64,000 nucleotides of DNA, from positions 1 to 64,000 of the forward strand of contig NZ_JNKO01000009.1 of assembly GCF_000702885.1 (NCBI RefSeq), read 5' to 3'. The position numbers and the translations under genes were made by a program. Below, piece by piece: positions 1 to 8,777 of this stretch (position 1 is the stretch's first letter; every line of letters begins with the position of its first letter). This DNA comes from Oribacterium sp. P6A1 (GTDB taxonomy: Bacteria > Bacillota > Clostridia > Lachnospirales > Lachnospiraceae). The notes under the pieces are model-generated. The model was not told where the DNA came from and did no database searches. It saw only the letters and a program-made list of their open reading frames with translations.

Positions 1-167
<167 letters not shown>

Positions 168-390
168 CAAATGTTAAGAGATTTCTCTCTTTAAGTTCTT
201 CCCGTTCAAAACTTAAGCTTGGCTTTTGTTCTGTCCGTTATTCTTTACTGCGAATAAATTCGCTACGACTTTTGTCGTTTCTGAAAATCTAATTCTTAGA
301 ATCTTCAGGGTCTGTGTATTAATCGATCTTTGATTTTCAAGGTTCTTTTCACTTGATTTATCAGAACTGGTGTTCCGCATCTCTCAAGTG
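168..390 (-). other. rRNA operon leader (non-coding)
   Basis: AT-rich stretch between the rrn promoter and the 16S 5' end with no credible ORF. On the minus strand it contains ACCTTGAAAATCAAAG, which resembles the boxA-like antitermination and leader sequences seen before clostridial 16S genes. It also has a small inverted repeat (ACGACAAAAGTCGT, 263-276). It should be transcribed and removed by RNase III-type processing; that is inference. Confidence 0.6.
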
Positions 391-455
391 CTCAGTTATA
401 ATAACAATTCCTGTTCTGATTGTCAAACGTTTTTTTGAATTTTTTTTATTTTTTT
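391..455 (-). promoter_or_regulatory. rRNA operon promoter with UP element
   Basis: Minus-strand -35 TTGACA (421-426), 17-bp spacer and -10 TATTAT (398-403) form a near-consensus sigma-A promoter aimed at the 16S gene. Just upstream (427-455) are phased A/T tracts on the minus strand (A7, A8 runs), as expected for an UP element that binds the RNA polymerase alpha subunit. The start site should be near 391. Confidence 0.85.
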
Positions 456-488
456 CAGAATGACTTTTCAAGGTACCTGCAAGTCCTT

Positions 489-1061
489 CTAAGCAGTCTC
501 TTCTGCTTTTTTGGATTCCCTATACTTTTCAGTCTGTTCAGCTATAGAACTCCTTAGTCTTTCTGCTTTCTTTGCTCTGAGCATACCGACAAAGTTTGCA
601 CAAATCGTAAGTACATCAAAAACAGCAGCCGCAAAGTTCATCAGCGCAATGTCATATACAAGCCACATCATCTGGCATCCGCTCAAAACAACTTTCAGGG
701 TACTCTCTTTCTTCGTATCTATAAGTCCCGTATAGACCACCGCAGATATAATAGGCAGCAATTCAATCCATCGAAAACCGCCAAGGAATAAAAACACAGC
801 CGATACAAACACCTGAAGCGTAACAAAGAACAGTTTCCACCCCTTTGTAAGCTCACGTTTTAAAAAAAACAGGTTTCTGATGACGCTGATAATATTGGCA
901 ATAAACCCCGAAACACCTCCAAGAACCAGATTCCCTATTCCCATAATAAGAAATTGAACATTTTGTCCTATGAGAATGTATCTTCGATTATGTATAAAGC
1001 CGATTCCTACCATCAAAAGGGAACCGGCCAAGCCTAATATGTTGCCAATAATCAAATTCAT
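489..1061 (-). CDS. YgjV-family inner membrane protein
   Basis: 190 residues, about five or six hydrophobic segments (residues ~5-25, 28-50, 75-95, 99-115, 125-160) and a short basic, hydrophilic tail (residues 165-190). The pattern GNILGLAGSLLMVGIGFIHN followed by the LIGQNVQFLIMGIGNLVLGG segment matches the Imp-YgjV family of bacterial inner membrane proteins, whose function is unknown. GGAG lies 8 nt before the ATG. It is monocistronic in appearance, lying between the rrn promoter and a lipoprotein gene on the same strand. Membrane location is clear; no biochemical role can be assigned. Confidence 0.75.
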   Translation of the reverse strand: MNLIIGNILGLAGSLLMVGIGFIHNRRYILIGQNVQFLIMGIGNLVLGGVSGFIANIISVIRNLFFLKRELTKGWKLFFVTLQVFVSAVFLFLGGFRWIELLPIISAVVYTGLIDTKKESTLKVVLSGCQMMWLVYDIALMNFAAAVFDVLTICANFVGMLRAKKAERLRSSIAEQTEKYRESKKAEETA

Positions 1062-1192
1062 AAAAATACTCCAATTTAAATATAATATTCGAATGGGCTG
1101 GCGTTCACCTTTGCCCTAAGTGCAAAACGGTCCGATATCAGCTTTTGACGCCCATATAATCCCAACCCGCCATACAGCATTCATCTGTATGT

Positions 1193-2293
1193 TCAATTCA
1201 GTTGTGATGTTTTGTCCTGAGCCACACCGGTAATATGATTTTCTGCGGATATCTTCGCCATTTCAGCCTCAAGCTCTGTCTGATTATTTGCTCCCAAAAA
1301 AGCCACTGCATACATGTTGTAACCAGGATAGTCGTAAATCAGCCGGAGATTATATTTTTCTCTCAGATAGTTAAGCTCACCCGGATCAAGTTTCTGATCC
1401 ACTGAAATAAGAACGATATTTGTAAAGCTGTCAGAAGAAGGGCCTCCCGTAGGGAACCCCAGTGTCTGCTGCTCTGTTGTGGTTACCTTCGGCTCAGTCT
1501 CTTTCTTCGTGGCAGCATGTGTGGTTGCAGCCGCAGTTGTGGTTTCGGAAACCGGCAAAGTCTCTATGACTTCAATGCTTTCCGTTTCCTCTTCTTCTGA
1601 TGTTTCAGGATGTTCAAGACCTGACTCAAATATTTCTTCGGATTCAGACTCACCTGACACATCAATGACAGCATTGCCAAACTCGTCCGTCTCGTTTGTC
1701 ATTTCTCCCTCCGAAACAGTTTCAACAGTTTCCGGAAGAACGCTCTCTATTCCTTTCCGCATTATCTCCCACTTTTCCTTGATATTCGGACTGTTTACAA
1801 TCTTTTTCGCAGTTTCCAGATCACCGGAATCTTCCAGCTTATTGCTGATGGAATAAAAATCATACAGGATGGTATCCGTGTAGTAGTCAACCCCCGCCCA
1901 GGTTTCCAGAAAATCTTCCTGATCATTTGCATCAAGAGAACTGTAATATTCAAGCACCACAGGGCTAACAATGTTTAATGTATATTCACCTTTATTGGCA
2001 AGGCGCAGCAATCCCACGGCCTGATGCAGTATCTTCAGTGAAGCGCCTGAAGTCCCTTTTATTCCCACAAAACAGCTGAGTCTTTCACGAAGTCCTTCCT
2101 TAAGCGCAGCTTCACCTATAAGCTGTAAGCTTTCCGATTCAGATTCATTTTCAGATTCCGCCTTGATAACCTTTGCCGCCTTGGTTTCAGTCGCTTTCTT
2201 TGTATCATTTACAAAAGACTGCTTAGACCCACAGGCATTTAAGCAGATTGCAGACAATGTGATAACCAGCGGAAGGATATATTTTTTCTTCAT
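1193..2293 (-). CDS. Lipoprotein of unknown function
   Basis: 366 residues from the ATG at 2293. That start is preferred over the ATG four codons upstream because GGAG sits 6 nt before it and the protein then begins MKKKYILPLV, a proper signal peptide. The lipobox LNAC puts the lipidated Cys near residue 21. Two Ser/Glu/Thr-rich disordered stretches (ESENESESES near residue 50; the longer acidic and TTAAATT-type linker around 200-275) separate a helical domain from a C-terminal ~75-residue domain. That last domain (EKYNLRLIYDYPGYNMYAV..., ending HITGVAQD) looks like the small ferredoxin-like I9 propeptide/inhibitor fold; this is a weak inference. It is exported and anchored in the outer face of the membrane; its role is unknown. 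Confidence 0.7.
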   Translation of the reverse strand: MKKKYILPLVITLSAICLNACGSKQSFVNDTKKATETKAAKVIKAESENESESESLQLIGEAALKEGLRERLSCFVGIKGTSGASLKILHQAVGLLRLANKGEYTLNIVSPVVLEYYSSLDANDQEDFLETWAGVDYYTDTILYDFYSISNKLEDSGDLETAKKIVNSPNIKEKWEIMRKGIESVLPETVETVSEGEMTNETDEFGNAVIDVSGESESEEIFESGLEHPETSEEEETESIEVIETLPVSETTTAAATTHAATKKETEPKVTTTEQQTLGFPTGGPSSDSFTNIVLISVDQKLDPGELNYLREKYNLRLIYDYPGYNMYAVAFLGANNQTELEAEMAKISAENHITGVAQDKTSQLN

Positions 2294-2356
2294 AAAAATC
2301 TCCATGCATGTTTCCGAAAAATCTGTTAAATATCAAAGAATTGTATCTATGTACTA

Positions 2357-2397
2357 AAAAAATAATCTCATGTCAAGTAAATTCTTAACATGAGATT
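2357..2397 (-). terminator. Rho-independent terminator after the NifX-like gene
   Basis: A perfect 10-bp stem AATCTCATGT / ACATGAGATT (2364-2373 with 2388-2397) is followed on the minus strand by ATTTTTTTAG. It ends the transcript of the NifX-like gene. Confidence 0.85.
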
Positions 2398-2436
2398 ATA
2401 TTCATATTCTGTTTTAATAAAGTTCGACGGACACTA

Positions 2437-2781
2437 TCAATGAACCGTCAGATGTTCCGCTTCCAAAACCCCTGCCAGATATTTAATTATGGCATCATCC
2501 GCCTTTCCCTTAACACCGGCATATACTTCTATTGAAAGTCCTTCCTCCTCAATCTTATCAACAACTCCTTGTCCCATTCCCTCAGAAATAATAACATTTA
2601 CATCATTTTGAACCATGGCTTCAAGCTTCTGCCCTCCCTGATCATCGCCGGCAGGAAGATATCCGTAGCTCACGATATGATTCTCATCATTAACTTCAAA
2701 AACCTTAAACCGCGGGCAATGTCCGAACTGCCAATAAATGTTGTCGTTCTCATTATTTACTGTAATTGCTATTTTTTTCAT
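2437..2781 (-). CDS. NifX/NifB-like dinitrogenase iron-molybdenum cofactor domain protein
   Basis: 114 residues, a single FeMo-cofactor-binding-type domain (PF02579): KIAITVNNENDNIYWQFGHC at the N terminus, then the GGQKLEAM and DVNVIISEGMGQG segments typical of the family. The family also includes many stand-alone proteins in non-diazotrophs with no proven substrate. No nif genes are near, so a nitrogenase role is not implied; metal-cluster handling is the usual guess. The start at 2781 is chosen because GAGGGG abuts the upstream ATG but lies 6 nt before this one. A terminator follows directly. Confidence 0.8.
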   Translation of the reverse strand: MKKIAITVNNENDNIYWQFGHCPRFKVFEVNDENHIVSYGYLPAGDDQGGQKLEAMVQNDVNVIISEGMGQGVVDKIEEEGLSIEVYAGVKGKADDAIIKYLAGVLEAEHLTVH

Positions 2782-2932
2782 TCGCATCCCCTCAAATACT
2801 ATATACTCGGCTTAAATACTATAAGCCTGCGACTGATGCAGTTCGGGTTTATGGGAATTCCCTTTTAAAACTGCACCCTGAGATATCTATGTGTATTATG
2901 TCGGTCAAAAATAACAAAAATATTACCTAAAA

Positions 2933-2970
2933 ATAAAAAACAGATGACTCAAGAGTGGAATCATCTGTTT
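2933..2970 (-). terminator. Rho-independent terminator after the alanine carrier gene
   Basis: Inverted repeat AAACAGATGA / TCATCTGTTT (2938-2947 with 2961-2970), extended by inner pairs, followed on the minus strand by a T6 run. It lies 17 nt past the AGCS stop codon. Confidence 0.85.
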
Positions 2971-2986
2971 AGAACCGCATAAAGCC

Positions 2987-4381
2987 TCAGTTTTTTGCGA
3001 AATATTCTTTTGTGAGTTCCACCACCTTCGGTGACAGAATAAGTACCGCAATAAGGTTCGGCACCGCCATGAGGGCATTGGTTGTATCTGCAATCTGCCA
3101 AACAAGACTGAGCTGGACTGTAGCTCCTACCACAACGAACATGACATAAATAGCCTGGTAAACAACTATAGCCTTAGTGCCGAAAATGAATTCCATACAT
3201 CTTGCTCCGTAAAGACTCCAGGAAAGCAATGTTGAAAAAGCAAACAAAGTTATGCATGAAGCGATGATTATTGAGGCAATCCTTCCACCAAAGGTTGTTC
3301 CAAATGCCATAATGGTAAGATCTGTACCTGCGGACTGACCGTAGAAACCTTCTGCGCAGCCTGAAATAAGCACAGCTACCGCTGTAAGGGTACAGATAAC
3401 TATGGTATCCATAAAGACCTCAAAAACGCCGTACATAGCCTGATGAACAGGATGATCAACGTCTGCAGCCGCATGGGCTATAGGCGCAGTACCGAGACCG
3501 GCCTCATTGGAGAAGATACCTCTTCCAAAACCTGCCTTTGCAGCCTGCTGTATGCTCACACCCAAAAGTCCTCCGCTTATTGATGCCGGACTGAATGCAC
3601 CCTTGAAAATCTGAGAAAAAACAGAACCGAGGGAGCCGATATGAGTAACTACAACAATGATTGATGTAATAATGTAAACACAGGCCATAATAGGAACCAG
3701 TTTTTCTGTTACATTACCGATACGCTGCATACCGCCGAAAAGAACAAGAATAGTAAGCAATGCTCCTACGATTCCTATAACCATATATATTCTCTGCATA
3801 TCAGATCCCGAAATATTCGGATCAAAAGAACTGAATACAGATCCTATAGATGTGGCGATAGTGTTTATCTGTGTCATATTTCCTGTTCCAAGAGCCGCAA
3901 TTGCTCCGAAGCAGGAGAAAACCATGCCGAGCCACTTCCACTTCTTACCCAGACCATTCTGAATATAGTACATAGGTCCGCCAACGAAGTCTCCCTTTTC
4001 ATTTATCTCACGATAGTGTACCGCAAGTATAATCTCCGCATATTTTGTGCACATTCCAAAGAGAGCGGCTATCCACATCCAGAAAATGGCTCCGGGCCCT
4101 CCCAGGGATATGGCGCCTGCCACACCTGCGATATTTCCCGTTCCAACAGTTCCCGCAAGAGCTGTGGTCAGGGCCTGAATAGGCGTCAGTGTTCCGCTTT
4201 GACTGGATCTTTTTTCAAACAGCTTTCCAAGGGTATTTTTCATTATGTGACCGAACCGGGTAAACTGAAGGAAATCCAGTCTTATGGTAATGAATATACC
4301 TGTTCCGATAAGAAGCACCAGCGTCGGCACTCCCCAGACAAAAGAATTGACAGAATCCGAAATGCTATAAATTAATTCCAC
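2987..4381 (-). CDS. Alanine/glycine:cation symporter (AGCS family)
   Basis: 464 residues with about ten membrane segments, importing alanine or glycine with Na+ or H+. Family signatures are visible: FGMCTKYAEIILAVHYRE, the VGGPMYYIQNGLG motif, and AGFGRGIFSNEAGLGTAPIAHAAA, the hallmark substrate-binding loop of AGCS carriers. The start is the GTG at 4381, with GGGGAG 7 nt upstream; the longer frame to a TTG at 4396 includes that ribosome binding site and is unlikely. It is monocistronic, with its own terminator downstream. Substrate within the family (Ala, Gly or D-Ala) cannot be fixed from sequence. Confidence 0.92.
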   Translation of the reverse strand: MELIYSISDSVNSFVWGVPTLVLLIGTGIFITIRLDFLQFTRFGHIMKNTLGKLFEKRSSQSGTLTPIQALTTALAGTVGTGNIAGVAGAISLGGPGAIFWMWIAALFGMCTKYAEIILAVHYREINEKGDFVGGPMYYIQNGLGKKWKWLGMVFSCFGAIAALGTGNMTQINTIATSIGSVFSSFDPNISGSDMQRIYMVIGIVGALLTILVLFGGMQRIGNVTEKLVPIMACVYIITSIIVVVTHIGSLGSVFSQIFKGAFSPASISGGLLGVSIQQAAKAGFGRGIFSNEAGLGTAPIAHAAADVDHPVHQAMYGVFEVFMDTIVICTLTAVAVLISGCAEGFYGQSAGTDLTIMAFGTTFGGRIASIIIASCITLFAFSTLLSWSLYGARCMEFIFGTKAIVVYQAIYVMFVVVGATVQLSLVWQIADTTNALMAVPNLIAVLILSPKVVELTKEYFAKN

Positions 4382-4473
4382 TTTTACACTCCCCAACTTT
4401 AAAGTACTAAATAATATAGCATACTTTAATCCTATCTCCTAATATAAATACAAATCATTTGTCCCATAAGGTT

Positions 4474-4510
4474 TAAAAAAAGATGCCGCAAGCCGTGCAG
4501 CATCTTTTTA
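4474..4510 (-). terminator. Terminator after the ABC-F gene
   Basis: AAAAAGATGC / GCATCTTTTT inverted repeat with the inner GCAAGCCGTGC segment able to pair further. The minus strand reads out into T7. It lies about 90 nt past the ABC-F stop codon and could also work on the plus strand. Confidence 0.7.
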
Positions 4511-4601
4511 AACATCCCCCGGAATCCGGGGAAACATATTTGCTTCATATCAGCAACTGAATCGAATCATAAAAATGTTTCAATCGCCGCTTTTCTCCCA
4601 T

Positions 4602-6353
4602 TCACTCCTGTGAGCCCTTTAATTCAGCTAGTTCTTCCGAATAAGTCTCCCAGTCCTCATAAAGCTGAGTCAGTCTTTCATCATTTACCTCATGCTCCTT
4701 ATGAAGTTCCATAAGTCTTCCAACATCAGCGGCTATGGCCGGATCCTGGTATGCCTCATCCAGCTCTGAATTTCTGGCCTCCAGCTTCTGAATTTCGTCC
4801 TCTGCAGCCTTAAGGGATCTTTCAAGCTTCTGGATATTCTTTTTGAGCTCCTTCTGCATCTCCCAGTCAATCTTCTGTTCCGACTTTACTTCAGGAATAA
4901 ATGCGGGAGTACCGGACTGAGCAGATCCTTTAGATCCTGCCGATGAAGTATCCCCGTATCTTCTGACATCTTCTTTCTTCTCAAGGTAGTAATCGTAATT
5001 ACCGATATAGTTGTCAAAACGATTCTCAAAAAGCTCCAGAATACGTGTAGATGTCTTATTTATGAAATAACGGTCATGAGAAACATAGAGAACCGTACCC
5101 TCATAATTGTTGATGGCATCCTCCAGCACCTCTCGTCCCTGAATATCCAAATGGTTCGTAGGCTCATCAAGGATCAGGAAGTTGGCATTACTGAGCATAA
5201 GCTTGGCAAGAGATACCCTGCCCTGCTCTCCACCGGATAGATCCCCTATACGCTTATAAACATCATCTCCTCTGAAGAGGAAGGCAGCAAGAACATTACG
5301 CACCTTGGTGTTGTTAAGATACGGATAATCATCCTGGATTTCATCAAAGATGGTCTTTTCCATATGAAGAACCGCATGCTCCTGATCATAGTAGCCTATC
5401 TCTACATTGGTGCCCAGTTTGAAGCTTCCGGTATCAGCAGAAAGCTGCTCATTAAGTATCTTGAGGAGTGTGGTCTTACCGGTTCCGTTTGCTCCGATAA
5501 CCGCAACATGTTCACCTCTCTTGATTTCAAAAGAGATATTGGAAAACAATGTCTTATCCTCAAAGGCTTTGCTCAGATCCTTCACAGAAAGCACATCATT
5601 GCCAGACTGGAGGTTCGGAGTCAGGGCAAGACGCATCTCATTATCTATCTCCTCCGGCTTATCCAGAAGCTCTACCTTTGCCAATGCTTTTTCACGTGAC
5701 TCTGCACGTTTAATAGACTTCTCTCTGTTAAACTGCTTAAGCTTCGTAATAACCGCCTGCTGATGCTGTATCTCCTGCTGCTGATTCAGATAAGCCTTAA
5801 GCTCCGCATCTCTGATGAGTTTTTTCTTTTCCGCATATTCGGTGTAGTTACCCTTGTACATCCTGGCCTTACCGTTATCAAGGTCGATTATCTTTGTAAC
5901 TACATGATCAAGAAAATACCTGTCGTGAGAAACCAAAAGAACAGCACCGTCATATCTTTTCAGAACCTTTTCAAGCCACTGGATGGAATCTATATCCAGA
6001 TGGTTGGTAGGCTCATCCAGGATAAGAAGATCAGGTTTATCCTGAAGAATCTCCTCAAGTCTCTTTCTGGTCTTCTGTCCTCCGGAAAGAGTATCGAAAT
6101 CTTCAAGTCCTGTCTCTATGTCAGCATGCTGCTGAGCAAGATATCCTATCTTTTTATCCTTAGAAAATGCGATAACAGCCTCAGAGTCATCAGGCTCCTC
6201 CTGTCCAAGGATACAACGAATAAGGGTTGTCTTTCCGGAACCGTTGATTCCGACTATGGCAGCCTTTTCCTTTTCCTCGATATGAAAGGTCACATCTTTG
6301 AGAACCTGTTTTCCTATATAAGTTTTATTTAAATTCGCAATATTCAGTATCAT
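4602..6353 (-). CDS. ABC-F family ATPase with a shortened first ABC domain
   Basis: 583 residues, two ATP-binding cassettes in tandem without membrane segments, as in ABC-F translation factors that act in the ribosomal E site. ABC1: Walker A GINGSGKT (35-42), Q-loop Q74, signature LSGGQ (89-93), Walker B LLILDE (109-114). ABC2: GANGTGKT, LSGGEQ, LILDEPTNHLD. A basic inter-domain linker and a C-terminal coiled coil (~500-580) are present. The gap from Q-loop to signature in ABC1 is only about 15 residues, where related clostridial proteins have roughly 80-90, so the helical subdomain is missing although the frame is intact. No Shine-Dalgarno precedes the ATG (see promoter). Drug resistance cannot be inferred. 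Confidence 0.88.
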   Translation of the reverse strand: MILNIANLNKTYIGKQVLKDVTFHIEEKEKAAIVGINGSGKTTLIRCILGQEEPDDSEAVIAFSKDKKIGYLAQQHADIETGLEDFDTLSGGQKTRKRLEEILQDKPDLLILDEPTNHLDIDSIQWLEKVLKRYDGAVLLVSHDRYFLDHVVTKIIDLDNGKARMYKGNYTEYAEKKKLIRDAELKAYLNQQQEIQHQQAVITKLKQFNREKSIKRAESREKALAKVELLDKPEEIDNEMRLALTPNLQSGNDVLSVKDLSKAFEDKTLFSNISFEIKRGEHVAVIGANGTGKTTLLKILNEQLSADTGSFKLGTNVEIGYYDQEHAVLHMEKTIFDEIQDDYPYLNNTKVRNVLAAFLFRGDDVYKRIGDLSGGEQGRVSLAKLMLSNANFLILDEPTNHLDIQGREVLEDAINNYEGTVLYVSHDRYFINKTSTRILELFENRFDNYIGNYDYYLEKKEDVRRYGDTSSAGSKGSAQSGTPAFIPEVKSEQKIDWEMQKELKKNIQKLERSLKAAEDEIQKLEARNSELDEAYQDPAIAADVGRLMELHKEHEVNDERLTQLYEDWETYSEELAELKGSQE

Positions 6354-6362
6354 AGCTTTGAT

Positions 6363-6391
6363 AGTATATATGAAACTTATTTGCAGTGCAA
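6363..6391 (-). promoter_or_regulatory. Promoter of the ABC-F gene, predicted nearly leaderless
   Basis: Minus-strand -35 TTGCAC (6386-6391), 17-bp spacer and -10 TATACT (6363-6368). The usual 6-8 nt offset puts the transcription start at about 6355-6357, only 2-4 nt before the ATG at 6353. There is no purine-rich ribosome binding site in ATCAAAGCTATG. Confidence 0.7.
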
Positions 6392-6436
6392 GTTTCCGTT
6401 TCTCATGCCCTAGACAGTCTTCTCACTGCATACTTT

Positions 6437-6472
6437 AAAAAATCGCGGGCTGCGAGGTAAACAGCCTGCGAT
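6437..6472 (-). terminator. Terminator after tex
   Basis: An 11-bp stem with one mismatch (ATCGCAGGCTG / CAGCCCGCGAT on the minus strand) is followed by T6. It lies 19 nt downstream of the tex stop codon. Confidence 0.8.
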
Positions 6473-6490
6473 CTCCAGGTCATCACCAGC

Positions 6491-8665
6491 TCACTTCTGA
6501 GGAACACCCTTCATTGACAGAGAAATCTTTTTACGCTCCTTATCCACAGAAAGAACCTTTACATTTACGATATCACCTACCTTGACCACATCAAGCGGAT
6601 GCTTGACGAACTTGTCTGCTATCTGGGAAATATGCACGAGACCGTCCTGATGTACACCGATATCAACAAAGGCGCCAAAATCAATGACATTACGAACCGT
6701 TCCCGTAAGCACCATATCAGGAGTAAGGTCATCGAAATCCAAAACATCGGAACGAAGAACAGGCGCCGGCACATCTTCTCTCGGGTCACGACCAGGTTTT
6801 GCCAGTTCCTTAACTATATCGGTCAATGTATACTCACCCACATTCATCTTCTTCGCAAGCTCAGGGACAGAAGCCCTGAGCTCCTTCAGCTTCTTCTCTA
6901 TATCCCTTGTGTTTCCGTTCTTTACATCGGAAGCATCAAAACCAAGAAGCTTAAGAAGCTCTCTCGCAGCCTCATAGCTCTCCGGATGAACGGAAGTCAT
7001 ATCGAGAACATCCTGACCGTCTCTTATTCTCAGGAATCCGGCACACTGCTCATAAGCCTTTGGTCCCAGCTTCGGAACTTTTAGAAGCTCCTTTCTGGAT
7101 GCGAAAGCGCCGTTCTCTTCACGATATGCAACTATGTTTTTTGCAATGGTTTTATTTATACCGGAAACATACTCAAGAAGAGAGAATGATGCGGTATTTA
7201 CATCAACGCCTACTCTGTTTACACAGTCTTCAACCACGTTCCCTAGCTGTTCACTGAGCTTGGACTGATTCATGTCATGCTGATACTGGCCTACACCGAT
7301 TGACTTCGGATCTATCTTTACAAGCTCGGCAAGAGGATCCTGAAGTCGTCTCGCCATGGATGTAGCAGATCTCTGACCCACGTCAAAATTAGGAAACTCC
7401 TCTGTTGCAAGCTTAGAAGCAGAGTAAACAGAAGCACCTGCCTCATTTACGATAACATACTGTACAGGAAGCTTGCTCTTCTTTATGAATTCAGCGATGA
7501 TCTGCTCAGACTCACGGGATGCAGTGCCGTTTCCAAGGGAAATGATGTCAACATGATACTTACGGACAAGTCCCTCTATAACTTTCATGGACTCTGCAAC
7601 CTTGTTCTGAGGTGCTGTCGGGAAGATAACAGTAGTATCAAGAACCTTTCCTGTAGGATCAACTACCGATATCTTACATCCTGTACGGAATGCAGGATCC
7701 CATCCAAGTACAGTCTTCCCTATGATAGGCGGCTGCATGAGAAGCTGACTAAGATTCTCTCCGAATACCTTTATGGCTCCGTCCTCAGCCTTTTCGGTAA
7801 GATCATTACGTATCTCAGTCTCTATGGACGGGCCGATAAGACGCTTATATGCATCCGCTGCGGCCTCTTCAAGATACTTCGCGGTTTCCTTGTTTTTTCC
7901 CGCACCGATATGACGGTTCATGAACTTAAGTATCTCATCCTCGGGAGCTTCGATCTTCACAGTCAGGATCTTCTCGCTCTCACCTCTGTTCATGGCAAGA
8001 ATACGATGCCCCGGTATCTTTTTAAGCGGTTCCGAATACTCATAGTAGTTTTCGTAAACCGTCTTCTCTTCCGCCTGCTTCTTGGTCTTTGCGGAGGATA
8101 CGATGATGCCTGACTCATAGGTCTTCTTACGGATCCACTCACGGAGACCGGCACTGTCAGATAATGTCTCCGCGATGATATCCTCTGCTCCGACGATAGC
8201 TGTCTTTACATCGGGAACTTCCTTTTCCGCATCTATGTACTTCTCTGCCTCTTCTATCACAGGTGTTGATGTTTTACCGGAAAAGATAAATACAGCCAGA
8301 GGTTCCAGACCTCGTTCCTTTGCAATCATGGCTCTGGTTCTGCGCTTAGGCTTGTATGGGCGATAAATATCCTCAAGTTTTACAGCAGTTTCAGCCTCAT
8401 CTATCTGCTTTCTGAGTTCATCAGTAAGCTTCCCCTGTTCCTCGATTGATGCCAGTATAGTATTCTTACGATCTTCCAGGTTGCGAAGGTACTTTAAACG
8501 TTCATCAAAGGCACGAAGCACATCATCGTGCATGGCGCCTGTGGCTTCCTTACGATATCTTGCTATAAAAGGGATGGTATTTCCTTCATCAATAAGCTTT
8601 ATTACTGCTTCTGCATGAACCTTCGATATGCCAAGTTCCCCGGTGATAATGTCAACAATATTCAT
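6491..8665 (-). CDS. tex: Tex-like S1 RNA-binding transcription accessory protein
   Basis: 724 residues, full length for Tex. In order: N-terminal helical domain with FIARYRKEATGAMHDDVLRAFDER (residues ~34-56), the YqgF/RNase H-like domain around 330-450 (GWDPAFRTGCKISVVDPTGK), a helix-hairpin-helix region (VGVDVNTASFSLLEYVSGI; ~500-560), and a C-terminal S1 domain (MVLTGTVRNVIDFGAFVDIGVHQDGLVHIS; ~650-720). It is a cytoplasmic nucleic-acid-binding protein linked to transcription and RNA metabolism. GAGGA lies about 10 nt before the ATG. The promoter region is shared with a divergent kinase gene and contains a 36-bp palindromic element. Confidence 0.95.
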   Translation of the reverse strand: MNIVDIITGELGISKVHAEAVIKLIDEGNTIPFIARYRKEATGAMHDDVLRAFDERLKYLRNLEDRKNTILASIEEQGKLTDELRKQIDEAETAVKLEDIYRPYKPKRRTRAMIAKERGLEPLAVFIFSGKTSTPVIEEAEKYIDAEKEVPDVKTAIVGAEDIIAETLSDSAGLREWIRKKTYESGIIVSSAKTKKQAEEKTVYENYYEYSEPLKKIPGHRILAMNRGESEKILTVKIEAPEDEILKFMNRHIGAGKNKETAKYLEEAAADAYKRLIGPSIETEIRNDLTEKAEDGAIKVFGENLSQLLMQPPIIGKTVLGWDPAFRTGCKISVVDPTGKVLDTTVIFPTAPQNKVAESMKVIEGLVRKYHVDIISLGNGTASRESEQIIAEFIKKSKLPVQYVIVNEAGASVYSASKLATEEFPNFDVGQRSATSMARRLQDPLAELVKIDPKSIGVGQYQHDMNQSKLSEQLGNVVEDCVNRVGVDVNTASFSLLEYVSGINKTIAKNIVAYREENGAFASRKELLKVPKLGPKAYEQCAGFLRIRDGQDVLDMTSVHPESYEAARELLKLLGFDASDVKNGNTRDIEKKLKELRASVPELAKKMNVGEYTLTDIVKELAKPGRDPREDVPAPVLRSDVLDFDDLTPDMVLTGTVRNVIDFGAFVDIGVHQDGLVHISQIADKFVKHPLDVVKVGDIVNVKVLSVDKERKKISLSMKGVPQK

Positions 8666-8700
8666 CAGCTTGTTTTCCTCAAAAATTTAAAATAATATAA

Positions 8701-8736
8701 TGACGTGAGTGTCAGATACTTATGACACTTATGTCA
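8701..8736. repeat. Palindromic repeat copy C between tex and the kinase gene
   Basis: TGACGTGAGTGTCA (8701-8714), an 8-nt centre, then TGACACTTATGTCA (8723-8736). The arms are inverted copies with 11 of 14 matches, and each arm is itself partly palindromic (TGAC...GTCA). The core ACTTATGACACTTAT is shared with copies at 47.3 and 57.6 kb. Here it lies between two divergent start codons, so it probably overlaps both promoters and may be an operator. Confidence 0.65.
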
Positions 8737-8777
8737 GATTATACCATGGAAAACAATTATTTTAGGAGAAAACTCAA

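Noticed and set aside
1479-1856. Plus-strand open frame across the lipoprotein gene
   Set aside because: It is the antisense of Ser/Glu/Thr-rich codons, has no ribosome binding site, and the minus frame has a signal peptide and lipobox.
2437-2781. Evidence for nitrogen fixation
   Set aside because: The NifX-like domain is common as a lone protein in non-diazotrophs and no other nif gene is present.
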